From the NCBI RefSeq assembly GCF_010726645.1, contig NZ_AP022563.1:4278001-4342000 (forward strand): a DNA stretch of 64,000 bases. The letters run 5' to 3'. Shown here in pieces: positions 25,817-34,798 of this stretch. The notes beneath the pieces were generated by a model, which worked only from the letters and a program-made list of their open reading frames with translations, was not told the DNA's origin and searched no databases. The position numbers and the translations under genes are program-made. The number at the start of each line of letters is the position of its first letter. The stretch's first letter is position 1. The stretch is from Mycolicibacterium duvalii (lineage in GTDB: Bacteria; Actinomycetota; Actinomycetes; Mycobacteriales; Mycobacteriaceae).

Positions 25817-26974
25817 TTATTCGACGGGTTCGTCGATGACGTCAGGCTCGGCATCGACGATCGGGCCCTCGTCGGCCTCCTGCTCGGCCATCTCTGCCTC
25901 GGGGTCTCGGGCGATCAGCACCCGGGTCACGCTGTTGATGAATGCGAGCGCGGGCACCGCCAGTAGCGCCCCGACGATTCCGGCGAGCACGGCGCCGCCG
26001 GCGATCACCAACACGATCGCCAGTGGGTGGATCGAGGTGGCCCGGCCCATCACCAGCGGTTGCAGGACGTGGCCCTCGAGCTGCTGCACCGCGATGATCA
26101 GTCCCAGCGTGATCAGCGCATAGATCCAGCCCTTGGCGATCAGTGCGACGATGACTGCGAGGAATCCGGTGACGACCGCGCCGACCAGCGGAACGAAGGC
26201 GCCGAGGAACACCAGCGACGCCAGCGGCAGGGCCAGCGGTATCTGCATGATGGCCAGCCCGACGCCGATACCGACCGCGTCGACGAGGGCGACCAGGAAC
26301 GTGGCCCGCACGTAGCCGATCAGCGAGTGGAACCCGGCGCGGCCGGCGTCGCGGACGCGGGTGCGCACGTGCCCCGGAAAGATCCGGGTGACGAACGAGA
26401 AGATGTTGCGCCCGCCGTGCAGCAGGAAGATCAGCGTGAACAGCATCAACAGCGCGCCGGTGACGATCTCGGTCACGGTTCCCGCGGTCGACAGCGCGCC
26501 GGTGGTCAGCCTCTCCTGGTTGCTGCTCAACGCTTCGATCGCGGCGTTGCGGGCCTGGTTGATCTGCTGCTGGCTGACGTCGAGCGGTCCGTCGGTCAGC
26601 CACCGGCCCAGGCCGTCGATGCTCGTGGTGACCTGCCCGACCAGCTCGGGGACGCCCTCGATGAACTGGTTGACCACGAACGTGAGCAGCCCGCCGAACA
26701 ACGCGAACCCGGTGAGCAGCACCAGGGCCACCGCGCCTCCGCGCGGCGCGCCCCGCCGGTCGAGGAAATCCACCACCGGCATCAGCAACGCCGCCAGGAT
26801 GGTCGCCAGCGCCACCGGGACCGTCAACACCTCCAGGCGCAAGATGAGCCAGAGCAACGCGACGACGGCGCCGAAGATCACCAGCAGGCGCCACGACCAG
26901 GCGGCGGCTTTCCGGACCAGCGGGCTGACCGATTCCTCCGGGCGGAGTGCTTCGGAGGAGGCGCCTGCAGACAT
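25817..26974 (-). CDS. perM: AI-2E/PerM family membrane protein (Rv0205-like)
   Basis: A 385-residue polytopic membrane protein with about eight helices. Two N-terminal helices (WSWRLLVIFGAVVALLWLIL and VPVALATILAALLMPVVDFL) precede a long loop and a C-terminal bundle containing LASLVFLGAFVPLVGAVVTGFLAVIVALIA and the conserved LEGHVLQPLVMGRATSIHPLAIVL motif. Rv0205 in M. tuberculosis, named PerM, is implicated in acid tolerance, magnesium and cell division. The acidic C-terminal tail (EAEMAEQEADEGP) is cytosolic by prediction. It is convergent with the 13E12 gene and divergent from the Rv0204c-like gene. Confidence 0.9.
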   Translation of the reverse strand: MSAGASSEALRPEESVSPLVRKAAAWSWRLLVIFGAVVALLWLILRLEVLTVPVALATILAALLMPVVDFLDRRGAPRGGAVALVLLTGFALFGGLLTFVVNQFIEGVPELVGQVTTSIDGLGRWLTDGPLDVSQQQINQARNAAIEALSSNQERLTTGALSTAGTVTEIVTGALLMLFTLIFLLHGGRNIFSFVTRIFPGHVRTRVRDAGRAGFHSLIGYVRATFLVALVDAVGIGVGLAIMQIPLALPLASLVFLGAFVPLVGAVVTGFLAVIVALIAKGWIYALITLGLIIAVQQLEGHVLQPLVMGRATSIHPLAIVLVIAGGAVLAGIVGALLAVPALAFINSVTRVLIARDPEAEMAEQEADEGPIVDAEPDVIDEPVE

Positions 26975-27051
26975 TCCGGTAGCGTAACGGCCTGGCCGGA
27001 TCCTGATTCGGATCTGCGGAATCGGCCCACCGGCGTCTTACGCTGTAGGGC

Positions 27052-28197
27052 GTGTCGGATCACACCGCCGCGGCGCCGGCTGCCGGACGCCCCGCCCGGG
27101 GCAAGTACTGGTGGGTGCGCTGGGCGCTGATCGCCGTCGCGGTGATCGTGCTGGCGGTGGAGATCACCCTGGTGCGCGACCAACTCGCCAAGGCGTGGCG
27201 CAGCCTCTACACCGCCGACCCGCTGTGGGTGCTGGCGGCCGTGGCCGCTGCGATGGCCTCGATGCACAGTTTCGCCCAGATTCAGCGCACCCTGTTGCGG
27301 TCAGCCGGGGTGCCGGTGCGCCAATGGCGTTCGGAGGCAGCGTTTTACGCCGGCAACGCCCTGTCGACGACGTTGCCCGGCGGGCCGGTGCTGTCGGCCA
27401 CGTTCATCTACCGCCAGCAGCGGCTCTGGGGCGCCTCCGGACTGATCGCGTCCTGGCAGCTGGTGATGTCCGGCGTGCTGCAGGTCATCGGCCTGGCCTT
27501 GTTGGGCCTCGGCGGGGCGTTCCTGCTCGGCGCGGGCGAGAATCCGCTGTCACTGATCTTCTCGCTCGGCGGTTTCCTCGCGCTGGTCCTGCTCGCGCAG
27601 GCCGTGGCCAGCAGACCGGAGCTGATCGACGGCATCGGGGTTCGGGTGCTGTCGTGGGTGAACTCGGTGCGCGGCAAGGCCGCGGACGCCGGGTTGGCGA
27701 AGTGGCGCGAGATCCTGATTCAGCTCAAGTCGGTGCAGTTGGGCCGCCGCGACCTCAGTGAGGCGTTCAGCTGGTCGTTGTTCAACTGGGTCGCCGACGT
27801 CGCGTGCCTGCTGTTCGCCTGCTACGCCGTCGGCGGTCATCCGTCGCTGGCCGGTGTGACGGTGGCGTACGCGGCGGCCCGCGCGGTCGGCTCGATCCCG
27901 CTGATGCCCGGCGGACTGCTGGTGGTCGAAGCCGTGTTGGTGCCCGGGCTGGTGTCGAGCGGGATGTCCTTGGCCGCGGCGATCTCGGCGATGCTGGTGT
28001 ACCGGCTGATCAGCTGGATCTTCATCTCCGCGATCGGCTGGGTGGTGTTCTTCTTCATGTTCCGCACCGAGAGCACGATCGACCCGGACTCGACGGGTAC
28101 CAACGGCACCTCCGCGGGCCCACCGGTGACGATCTCGGTGCTGTTCAGTCCCGACCCGGAGGCACCGCACCCGCCGGACGACCCGGCCGGGCGATAA
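27052..28197 (+). CDS. UPF0104/LPG-synthase-TM flippase-like membrane protein (Rv0204c-like)
   Basis: A 381-residue integral membrane protein of the lysylphosphatidylglycerol-synthetase transmembrane family, with eight or so helices from residue 15 to 340. Conserved stretches include FYAGNALSTTLPGGPVLSATFIYRQ and ARAVGSIPLMPGGLLVVEAVLVPGLVSSGMSLAAA, typical of this flippase-like fold. No catalytic aminoacyltransferase domain is attached. The C-terminal 40 residues are Pro/Ser/Thr-rich and cytosolic. GTG at 27052 is the first start giving the whole first helix. A small DUF3054 gene follows 10 bases downstream, likely in the same transcript. Confidence 0.85.
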   Translation: MSDHTAAAPAAGRPARGKYWWVRWALIAVAVIVLAVEITLVRDQLAKAWRSLYTADPLWVLAAVAAAMASMHSFAQIQRTLLRSAGVPVRQWRSEAAFYAGNALSTTLPGGPVLSATFIYRQQRLWGASGLIASWQLVMSGVLQVIGLALLGLGGAFLLGAGENPLSLIFSLGGFLALVLLAQAVASRPELIDGIGVRVLSWVNSVRGKAADAGLAKWREILIQLKSVQLGRRDLSEAFSWSLFNWVADVACLLFACYAVGGHPSLAGVTVAYAAARAVGSIPLMPGGLLVVEAVLVPGLVSSGMSLAAAISAMLVYRLISWIFISAIGWVVFFFMFRTESTIDPDSTGTNGTSAGPPVTISVLFSPDPEAPHPPDDPAGR

Positions 28198-28207
28198 CCT
28201 CAGCCGC

Positions 28208-28594
28208 ATGCCGTCTGTCCGCCGCACCGCGCTTGCCGCCGTCGCCGCCGACGTGGTCTGCGTCGTGGCGTTCTGCACGATCGGCCGTCGCAGTCACGCC
28301 GAGGGGCTCAGCGTCAGCGGTATCGCCGAGACGGCGTGGCCGTTCCTGTGCGGAACCGCGGTGGGCTGGCTGGCGGCCCGCGGGTGGCGCCGGCCGACGG
28401 CGTTGACCCCCACCGGGATCGTGGTCTGGGTCTGCACGGTCGCGGTCGGCATGGTGTTGCGCAAGGTCACCGCCGCGGGCACCGCGGCGAGTTTCATCGT
28501 GGTCGCGTCGGTGACCACCGCGGTGCTGCTGCTGGGCTGGCGGGCCGTGGCGCAGACGGTGGCGCGCCGGTCAGGCCGGCCGCTCCGGTCCTGA
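28208..28594 (+). CDS. DUF3054 family membrane protein
   Basis: A 128-residue membrane protein with four predicted helices: near the N-terminus (AAVAADVVCVVAFCTIG), TAWPFLCGTAVGWLAARG, TGIVVWVCTVAVGMVLR and ASFIVVASVTTAVLLLGW. The pattern and length fit DUF3054, common in actinobacteria and of unknown function. It follows the Rv0204c-like gene by 10 bases, so it is probably co-transcribed. Its last 24 bases overlap the end of the histidine kinase gene on the opposite strand. Confidence 0.75.
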   Translation: MPSVRRTALAAVAADVVCVVAFCTIGRRSHAEGLSVSGIAETAWPFLCGTAVGWLAARGWRRPTALTPTGIVVWVCTVAVGMVLRKVTAAGTAASFIVVASVTTAVLLLGWRAVAQTVARRSGRPLRS

Positions 28595-29923
28595 ATCTGT
28601 CTGCGACTCAGGCATTGTCGCGACGGTCAGGGTGGCTCTGAGACCGCCCAGCGGACCGTCGGAGAGCTCGACGTCTCCGCCGTGCAGCGCGGCCTGCTGC
28701 GCCACCAACGCCAGCCCCAGGCCCGATCCACCCGCAAGGGCGTTGCTGCCCCGAGCGAACCGGCCCAGCACGGTCCGGTGCTCGTCGGCGGGCAGGCCCC
28801 GGCCGTTGTCGTCGACGTCGATCGTGATCGTCGCGTCGTGGCGGCGTGCCGCCAGCACGACGCGGGTCGCCTGCCCGTGGGTGATCGCGTTGCGGACCAG
28901 GTTGTCCACCGCCAGCCGCAGCCCGTCGGGCCAGCCGAGGACGGTACCGAGGTCCTCGGCCGCGTTCACCTCGATCGTCAGGTCGCGGTTGACCCGCCTG
29001 TTCTCCCGCGCCACCCGGTCGAGCAGGTCGGTCACGTCGATGACCTCACGGTCCTCGAGCTGCGCGAGCTGTCCCGACGCGAGCTGGCCCAGCGCGGTGA
29101 TGATGCCCTCCACCCGGCGCTGGGCCCGGGACAGGTCGGCCACCACCTCGTCGCGCTCGTCCTCGGGCAGATCGTGGATGCGCAGGGTGTCCAGGTCGGC
29201 GCGCATCGCGGTCAGCGGGGTGCGCAGCTCGTGGGCGGCGTTGGCGGCGAAATCCTGCGCGGCCTGCAGCGAGTTCGTCGTCGCACGCTGGGCGGCGGCC
29301 AGCCGTTCCAGCATCGCGATCATCGCTTCGGACAACTCCTCGGCTTCGCGTACCCCGTGCACGGGTGGAATCTGCTCGACCCCCTGGCCCAGCCGCCAGG
29401 TATGCGCGGTCAGCCGGCGCAGCGGCCGGATCGCCGGCCCGGCGAGCAGCCAGCCCAGCAATGCGGCGAACAGCACCGTCGCCACGCCGACACCGACATA
29501 GAGCGGCACCCGCGCCGGGTTGAGCAGGATGCTGTCGGCGCGGATGCCGATCGACACGAGCACCTTCTCGTTGCGGTCGACCTCGATGGTGCGCACCCGG
29601 TACTCGACGTCGTTGACCATCACGGTCTCGGTGCCGGGCGGCAGCGGCGGCAGCTGGAATCCGCGCTGGAACACCACCTGACCCGATGATTCAGAGCGGC
29701 CGGTCTGCAGCACGCCGCGGCGCGGATCGGCCAGCTGATCGGGAAACATGCTGGCGTCGACGATCGCATCGAGCCGCCGATCGATTTGGGCCGCATCGTT
29801 GTTGGCCAACACCACCGACGTCAGGACGGTGAAGGCGGCGACCACGGCGGCGGCCGCGGCGGCCGACGCGACCGCGACACGGGTCCGCAGCGACGCCGCC
29901 CGCAGGAACCGGGGCAGCCTCAC
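28571..29923 (-). CDS. Sensor histidine kinase, PrrB-like
   Basis: A 450-residue membrane histidine kinase. A first helix (about 15-40) and a second (about 140-163) bracket a small extracytoplasmic sensor of about 100 residues; a HAMP segment follows. The H-box HELRTPLTAMRAD has His231 as phosphorylation site; the N-box is NLVRNAITHG, the G1 box DVDDNGRGLP and the G2 box GSGLGLALVAQQA. Overall sequence resembles PrrB of M. tuberculosis (Rv0902c), but the locus differs, so this is likely a paralogue. The GTG start overlaps the regulator stop (GTGA), showing coupled translation. Confidence 0.88.
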   Translation of the reverse strand: MRLPRFLRAASLRTRVAVASAAAAAAVVAAFTVLTSVVLANNDAAQIDRRLDAIVDASMFPDQLADPRRGVLQTGRSESSGQVVFQRGFQLPPLPPGTETVMVNDVEYRVRTIEVDRNEKVLVSIGIRADSILLNPARVPLYVGVGVATVLFAALLGWLLAGPAIRPLRRLTAHTWRLGQGVEQIPPVHGVREAEELSEAMIAMLERLAAAQRATTNSLQAAQDFAANAAHELRTPLTAMRADLDTLRIHDLPEDERDEVVADLSRAQRRVEGIITALGQLASGQLAQLEDREVIDVTDLLDRVARENRRVNRDLTIEVNAAEDLGTVLGWPDGLRLAVDNLVRNAITHGQATRVVLAARRHDATITIDVDDNGRGLPADEHRTVLGRFARGSNALAGGSGLGLALVAQQAALHGGDVELSDGPLGGLRATLTVATMPESQTDSGPERPA

Positions 29924-30666
29924 GGCTCTTCGCGCAGCACGTAGCCGATCCCTCGCACGGTGTGGATGACCCGCGGCTGGCCGCCGCGTTCGAGTTTGCG
30001 CCGCAGGTAGGAGACGAACACGTCGGCGACGTTGGTGTCGACGTCGAAGTCGTAGCCCCACACCAGTTCCAGCAGGCGCTGCCGGGACAGCACGACGCCG
30101 GCGTTGTCCGCCAGCACCGCGAGCAGGTCGAATTCGCGTTTGGTCAGCTCCACCCGTTCACCGGCGACGAAGACCAGGCGCCGGGCGGTGTCGATGGTCA
30201 GCGACCCCACCGTGATGGTGTCCGAGGCGGGATCGGAATGGTGGGCCCGGCGCAACAGTGCGTGCAGCCGGGCCACCAACTCGCCGAGGTCGAACGGCTT
30301 GGTCAGGTAGTCGTCGGCCCCGGCCTCCAGGCCGGCGATCCGGTCGTTGACGGTGTCGCGCGCCGACAACACACAGATCGGGATGTCGTTGCCCAGCGCG
30401 CGCAGCGCCGTCACCACAGCCACCCCGTCGAGCTCGGGCATCTGCACGTCGAGCACCAGGGCGTCGTGCGACTCGCCCGCCAGCAGCCGCAGGGCCTCCT
30501 TGCCCGACGCGGCGACCCGGACGTCGAAACCGGAGTGGCGCAGACCGCGCGCCACCGAGTTCCGGACGTCGGGGTCGTCGTCGACCATCAACACCGTCGG
30601 GCTCGCGCCGTCAGCGGCAGACGGCTCGCCCCCGCGAGCGGGCGGAGTGTCCACCCTGTCGCGCAC
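29920..30666 (-). CDS. OmpR-family response regulator, PrrA-like
   Basis: A 248-residue response regulator. The receiver has the acidic pocket VDDD (29-31), phospho-acceptor Asp73 in VLDVQMPELDG, the conserved Ser of VLSARD and Lys in YLTKPFDLGEL. The C-terminal winged helix carries ELTKREFDLLAVLADNAG and DVFVSYLRRKLE, very similar to PrrA. It has about 22 extra N-terminal residues rich in Pro/Gly/Ala; GTG or ATG starts slightly downstream are possible. With the adjacent kinase it forms a complete two-component system. A hemophore-like gene begins 6 bases beyond its start on the same strand, so the three may form one operon. Confidence 0.9.
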   Translation of the reverse strand: MRDRVDTPPARGGEPSAADGASPTVLMVDDDPDVRNSVARGLRHSGFDVRVAASGKEALRLLAGESHDALVLDVQMPELDGVAVVTALRALGNDIPICVLSARDTVNDRIAGLEAGADDYLTKPFDLGELVARLHALLRRAHHSDPASDTITVGSLTIDTARRLVFVAGERVELTKREFDLLAVLADNAGVVLSRQRLLELVWGYDFDVDTNVADVFVSYLRRKLERGGQPRVIHTVRGIGYVLREEP

Positions 30667-30671
30667 CGGTC

Positions 30672-31064
30672 CTACGAGGTGTAATCCGACGGCGTGTCGA
30701 GGGTCTCCGGGGTGAAGCCGCAGCGCAGCTTCAGGTCGTGCAGCGGCTTGCGGATCGCCGTGAGCTCATCGCGAACCTGCGGGTTGGCGTTCATGTACTC
30801 GACCACCTTGTCGTGGATCTCGTTGCGGGGCAGACCGTGCAGGTCGGTGAAGAACGCGTTGACCTCGGGGTGGGTGAACAGGTAGGCCGACGACGACGCG
30901 GACACCCCGGCGGCGACGCCCGAGAAGTCGGCCGCCGTGCAGTTCGGCGGGTCGGGCTGAGCGAACGCCGTGGGCAGGGCTCCGAACAACATGGCGCCGG
31001 CGCACGCGCCTGCGCTCAACGCGCCTACGGCGAGCCGACGTGCGGTAGAGGCCGGAAACAACAT
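30672..31064 (-). CDS. Secreted hemophore-like protein (Rv0203-family paralogue)
   Basis: A 130-residue exported protein. The signal peptide has basic STARRLAVGAL, a hydrophobic core and an AFAQPD cleavage region near residue 35. The mature part has two Cys (PPNCTAADF and LKLRCGF) that could pair, flanking a helical bundle, and the pattern SAYLFTHPEVNAFF...EYMNANPQVRDEL typical of the haem-binding family represented by Rv0203. In that family a Tyr followed four residues later by His is reported to bind haem; both are present here (YLFTH). AAAGGAGCGTGA just upstream provides a ribosome site. Its own promoter or read-through from the neighbour upstream is possible. Confidence 0.75.
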   Translation of the reverse strand: MLFPASTARRLAVGALSAGACAGAMLFGALPTAFAQPDPPNCTAADFSGVAAGVSASSSAYLFTHPEVNAFFTDLHGLPRNEIHDKVVEYMNANPQVRDELTAIRKPLHDLKLRCGFTPETLDTPSDYTS

Positions 31065-31188
31065 TCACGCTCCTTTATCGACGGAATGGCAGCCGGGCAC
31101 CTGAAACGGTCACCGGTCGAACCCATCCTAGGGAAGCTAAGCAGAACGGCAGCCTACTTTCCCGGCATGCGTGCAATCCCGGTGCCGG

Positions 31189-31623
31189 TCAGCGCTGCGA
31201 GGTCGTCCCGACGGGCACCGTGACGTTCTGCTGCGTGGCCTGCAGCAGGCCGAGGATCTGCGGCATGTCGATCGGCAGCCGGCAGCGCCCCGCCAGCGAG
31301 GTCAGCGGTTGCTGCAACTTCTGCAGGTCGGATGCGACGGTCGGGTTCGCGTCGAAATACGCCTTGGCCGCCGCGACGGACTGCGGCCCGCTCGGCTGCT
31401 GCGAGATCGCGGTCAGCGCCTCGTCGGTGTCGGGATTGGCGTCGAGGTAGTTGCCGGTGTGGACGGCCACCATGCCGACGGTCTTGGCGATCGCACTCGC
31501 GGCGCACGGGTCCGGCGCGGCCGTGGCGGTGGGCACCGCCGGGCCGGCCAGCGCAGCGCCGCACGCGGCCGCCGCCAGCGCCGCGCGGGGCAGCCGACCG
31601 ACCGTGTTCGGAACCGATTTCAT
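31189..31623 (-). CDS. Secreted hemophore-like protein (Rv0203-like)
   Basis: A 144-residue exported protein with a signal peptide ending near ATAAPDP. The mature domain (PCAASAIAKTVGMVAVHTGNYLDANPDTDEAL, then AYFDANPTVASDLQKLQQPLTSLAGRCRLP) closely follows M. tuberculosis Rv0203, the secreted haem carrier that works with MmpL11 and MmpL3 in haem uptake. Two Cys probably form a disulfide. As I recall the Rv0203 haem ligands (Tyr59, His63, His89), only the Tyr is kept here; the His positions read Asn and Tyr. The ATG at 31623 has GAGGAG upstream. It is divergent from mmpL11, as in M. tuberculosis. Confidence 0.82.
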   Translation of the reverse strand: MKSVPNTVGRLPRAALAAAACGAALAGPAVPTATAAPDPCAASAIAKTVGMVAVHTGNYLDANPDTDEALTAISQQPSGPQSVAAAKAYFDANPTVASDLQKLQQPLTSLAGRCRLPIDMPQILGLLQATQQNVTVPVGTTSQR

Positions 31624-31811
31624 GACGAACTCCTCACAGTTCGCCAACACCACGCGGCGGCGAACCCGTTGGGATCAGTAGCAAAGCCTCCCCGACCGTC
31701 GCCGGCCATCCTGCCATCGAACCAGCACAGCGCACCAACGGAGCCGGTGGCGGCCGCGTTGATGAGGGCTCGATGAGGCATCTCTGGCAGCTCTCGAGCG
31801 GGCCGACACCT

Positions 31812-31828
31812 TACAGCAAGCTGCTGTA
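31812..31828. promoter_or_regulatory. Palindrome upstream of mmpL11
   Basis: TACAGCA-AGC-TGCTGTA is a perfect 17-base palindrome (7-base arms, 3-base centre) 55 bases upstream of mmpL11 and about 190 bases upstream of the divergent hemophore gene. Placement fits an operator for mmpL11. No matching known regulator motif is recognised. Confidence 0.5.
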
Positions 31829-31882
31829 CGCTCTCGCTACGAAAACGCCAGGCAGAAAGCGGGGACGTCCATCCAGCAGTTC

Positions 31883-34798
31883 ATGATGCGCGTGAGCAGC
31901 ACACTGCGCAGATTCCGCTGGGCGGTGTTCGCGGTCTGGGTGTTGCTGCTGGTGCCGTCGGTCTATCTCGCGATGAATCAGTCCGGCCATCTCACCGGTG
32001 GCGGGTTCGAAGTCGCGGGTTCGCAGTCGCTGTATGTCCAGCACCAGCTCGAAGCGCAGTTCCCCGATCAGGGCGCATCCCCGCTGGCGCTGGTGGCGGC
32101 GCCGCGACCGGACGCGTCCTTCGACGACATGAACTCCGCCGTCGCGTACCTGGAGCGCCTGGCCGCCGAGGTGCCCAGCGTCACCGTGGCGCCCAACCCG
32201 CAACAACCTCCGCCCCGCCCCGACCGGCCCTACGTCGTCACGCTGCAGCTCGACTTCGAGAACACCGGCGCGGTCGACGTCGCCAACCAGCTGCGCGAGA
32301 AAGTCGGCATCTCCGGCGACGAGCCCGGCGAGATGGAGAACGGCAAGGTCCGGCTCTACGTCATCGGGCAGGGCGCACTCGGCGCCGCGGCATCGCTGGC
32401 CACCAAGCACGACATCGCGCAGGCCGAGAAGTGGAACTTTCCGATCGTCCTGCTCATCCTGCTGGCCGTGTTCGGTTCGCTGGCCGCCGCCGCGATGCCG
32501 CTGCTGCTCGGAATCTGCACCGTCGCGGTCACGATGGGCATGGTCTTCATCCTGTCGATGTACACCACGATGTCGGTGTTCGTGACCTCGACGGTGTCGA
32601 TGTTCGGCATCGCCGTGGCCATCGACTACTCGTTGTTCATCCTGATGCGTTACCGCGAGGAGCTGCGCGCCGGGCGAGAACCCGAGGACGCCGCCGACGC
32701 GGCGATGGCGACCTCCGGGCTCGCCGTGGTGCTGTCGGGTCTGACCGTGATCGCGTCGGTCACCGGGCTGTACCTGATCAACACCCCGGTGCTGCAGTCG
32801 ATGGCCACCGGCGCGATCCTCGCGGTGGCGGTCGCGGTGCTGACGTCGACGACGCTGACGCCGGCGGTGCTGGCCACGTTCGGCCGCCGGGCCGCGCGCC
32901 GCTCGTCGTATCTGCAGTGGGGGCGCCGCGGGGAGGCGACGCAGTCGCGGTTCTGGACCCGGTGGACCGGCTGGGTGATGCGCCGGCCGTGGGCGTCGGC
33001 GCTGGCCGCGGCGACGCTGCTGCTGGTCCTGGCCGCTCCGGCGTTCTCGATGACGCTGGGCAACAGCATGCAGCGCCAGTTCGAGCCCACCCACGAGATC
33101 CGGGGCGGGGTGAACGCCGCGGCCGTCGCGCTCGGGCCTGGGGCGCTCGGGCCGGTGCGCGTGCTTGTCACGTTCCCCGACGGCAACGCCGCCTCCGCGC
33201 CGGCCAAGGAGCCGCTGCTCGACGAGATCCGGCAGCGGATGTCGCAGGCGCCCAACACGGTCTCGGTGTCACCGCCGGTGTTCGGCACCGACTACCGCAT
33301 CGCGCTGCTGTCGGCGGTGCTGTCGGTCGACCCGGAGGACATGGGGGCCCGCGAGACCGTCGAGTGGTTGCGCGAACAGTTGCCGCCGGTGGCCGGCGAC
33401 CGCGCCAAGATCGACGTGGGCGGACCCACCGCGCTGATCAAGGACTTCGACGATCGGGTCGCCACCACCCAGCCGCTGGTGTTCGGCTTCGTGGCGCTGA
33501 TCGCGTTCGTGATGCTGCTGGTCGCGATCCGTTCGGTCTTCCTGGCGCTCAAAGGCGTGCTGATGACGGTGCTGTCGGTGGCCGCCGCCTACGGCAGCCT
33601 CGTCGTGGTCTTCCAGTGGGGCTGGCTGTCGAGTCTCGGATTCGAACCGATCTCGTCGCTGGACAGCACGATTCCGCCGCTGGTGCTGGCGCTGACCTTC
33701 GGCCTGTCGATGGACTACGAGATCTTCCTGCTCACCCGGATCCGGGAGCGGTTCCTGCAGACCGGCAACACCCGCGATGCGGTGGCCTACGGCGTGTCCA
33801 CCAGCGCCCGGACCATCACCAGCGCCGCACTGATCATGATCGCGGTGTTCATCGGGTTCGCGTTCGCCGGGATGCCGCTGGTCGCGCAGCTGGGCGTGGC
33901 GTCGGCGGTCGCGATCGCGGTCGACGCCACGGTGGTGCGCCTGGTGCTGGTGCCCGCGCTGATGGCGATGTTCGACGAGTGGAACTGGTGGCTGCCGCGG
34001 TGGCTGGACCGGATCCTGCCGTCGGTCGACTTCGAGAAGCCGCTGCCCAAGGCCGACATCGGGGACCTGATCATCATCCCCGACGACATCTCCGCGCTGG
34101 CTCCGTCCGGCAACGACCTGCGCACCGTGGTCAAGTCCGCGGCCAAGTTGAAAACCCTGGTGCCGCAAGCGATCACGGTGGCCGACCCGCTGGCATTCAG
34201 TGGCTGTCACCCCGCCGGGAAGCTGACCCCGGCCCAGATCAGACGCCGGGAGGCCCGCGTCACCGGCACCGTCGGCAACCGGGCCCACGGCAAGACCGTC
34301 GCGGTGAAACTGCCCAAGCACCCGGTGACGATGTGGCGCGGCCGGCTCGACGTCGCGCTCGACGCGCTGCGGGTGGCCGACGCCGCCACCGACGCGGACC
34401 GGCTGCTGACCCGCCGTTCCCCGCTGGAGACCACCAACGTGCTGCTGCCCACCGGGGACCGGCTGCAGATCCCCACCGGCGCGGAGACGCTCCGGCTGAA
34501 GGGCTACCTGATCCTGCAGCGCAACCGCAGCCGTGACTTCGAGGAATTCTCCGAGTTGGTCGATTCGATGGACGTCCACACCGCGGCGGAAGTGCTCGCC
34601 GGCATGGACCGGTACTACTGTGGTCAACCGGCACGTGACCACTGGGTGGCAACCCAGCTGGTGCGCCGCCTGGCCGACCCGGCCCCGACCGACGGCCCCG
34701 ACATCGCGACGTCGGGAGCCGACGCGGAGGCACGGTGGGCGAAGGTCAGGCAGCGCTGCTTGTCGGTGGCGGTGGCGATGCTGGAGGAAGCGAGGTGA
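31883..34798 (+). CDS. mmpL11: MmpL11 lipid transporter
   Basis: A 971-residue RND transporter, equivalent to Rv0202c (966 residues). MmpL11 exports monomeromycolyl diacylglycerol and mycolate wax esters and is linked to haem uptake. Twelve helices with two porter domains are apparent; proton-relay pairs are Asp248-Tyr249 (AIDYSLFILMRYREE) and Asp611-Tyr612 (SMDYEIFLLTRIRER). A long cytosolic C-terminal region of some 240 residues follows TM12, ordered-looking and unlike the low-complexity tail of MmpL3. Two adjacent ATG codons are possible starts. Its stop overlaps the next start (GTGA). Confidence 0.96.
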   Translation: MMRVSSTLRRFRWAVFAVWVLLLVPSVYLAMNQSGHLTGGGFEVAGSQSLYVQHQLEAQFPDQGASPLALVAAPRPDASFDDMNSAVAYLERLAAEVPSVTVAPNPQQPPPRPDRPYVVTLQLDFENTGAVDVANQLREKVGISGDEPGEMENGKVRLYVIGQGALGAAASLATKHDIAQAEKWNFPIVLLILLAVFGSLAAAAMPLLLGICTVAVTMGMVFILSMYTTMSVFVTSTVSMFGIAVAIDYSLFILMRYREELRAGREPEDAADAAMATSGLAVVLSGLTVIASVTGLYLINTPVLQSMATGAILAVAVAVLTSTTLTPAVLATFGRRAARRSSYLQWGRRGEATQSRFWTRWTGWVMRRPWASALAAATLLLVLAAPAFSMTLGNSMQRQFEPTHEIRGGVNAAAVALGPGALGPVRVLVTFPDGNAASAPAKEPLLDEIRQRMSQAPNTVSVSPPVFGTDYRIALLSAVLSVDPEDMGARETVEWLREQLPPVAGDRAKIDVGGPTALIKDFDDRVATTQPLVFGFVALIAFVMLLVAIRSVFLALKGVLMTVLSVAAAYGSLVVVFQWGWLSSLGFEPISSLDSTIPPLVLALTFGLSMDYEIFLLTRIRERFLQTGNTRDAVAYGVSTSARTITSAALIMIAVFIGFAFAGMPLVAQLGVASAVAIAVDATVVRLVLVPALMAMFDEWNWWLPRWLDRILPSVDFEKPLPKADIGDLIIIPDDISALAPSGNDLRTVVKSAAKLKTLVPQAITVADPLAFSGCHPAGKLTPAQIRRREARVTGTVGNRAHGKTVAVKLPKHPVTMWRGRLDVALDALRVADAATDADRLLTRRSPLETTNVLLPTGDRLQIPTGAETLRLKGYLILQRNRSRDFEEFSELVDSMDVHTAAEVLAGMDRYYCGQPARDHWVATQLVRRLADPAPTDGPDIATSGADAEARWAKVRQRCLSVAVAMLEEAR

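Noticed and set aside
31081..31188. Possible IdeR iron box between the two hemophore-like genes
   Set aside because: The sequence CTAGGGAAGCTAAGC looks partly similar, but alignment with TTAGGTTAGGCTAACCTAA gives too few matches.
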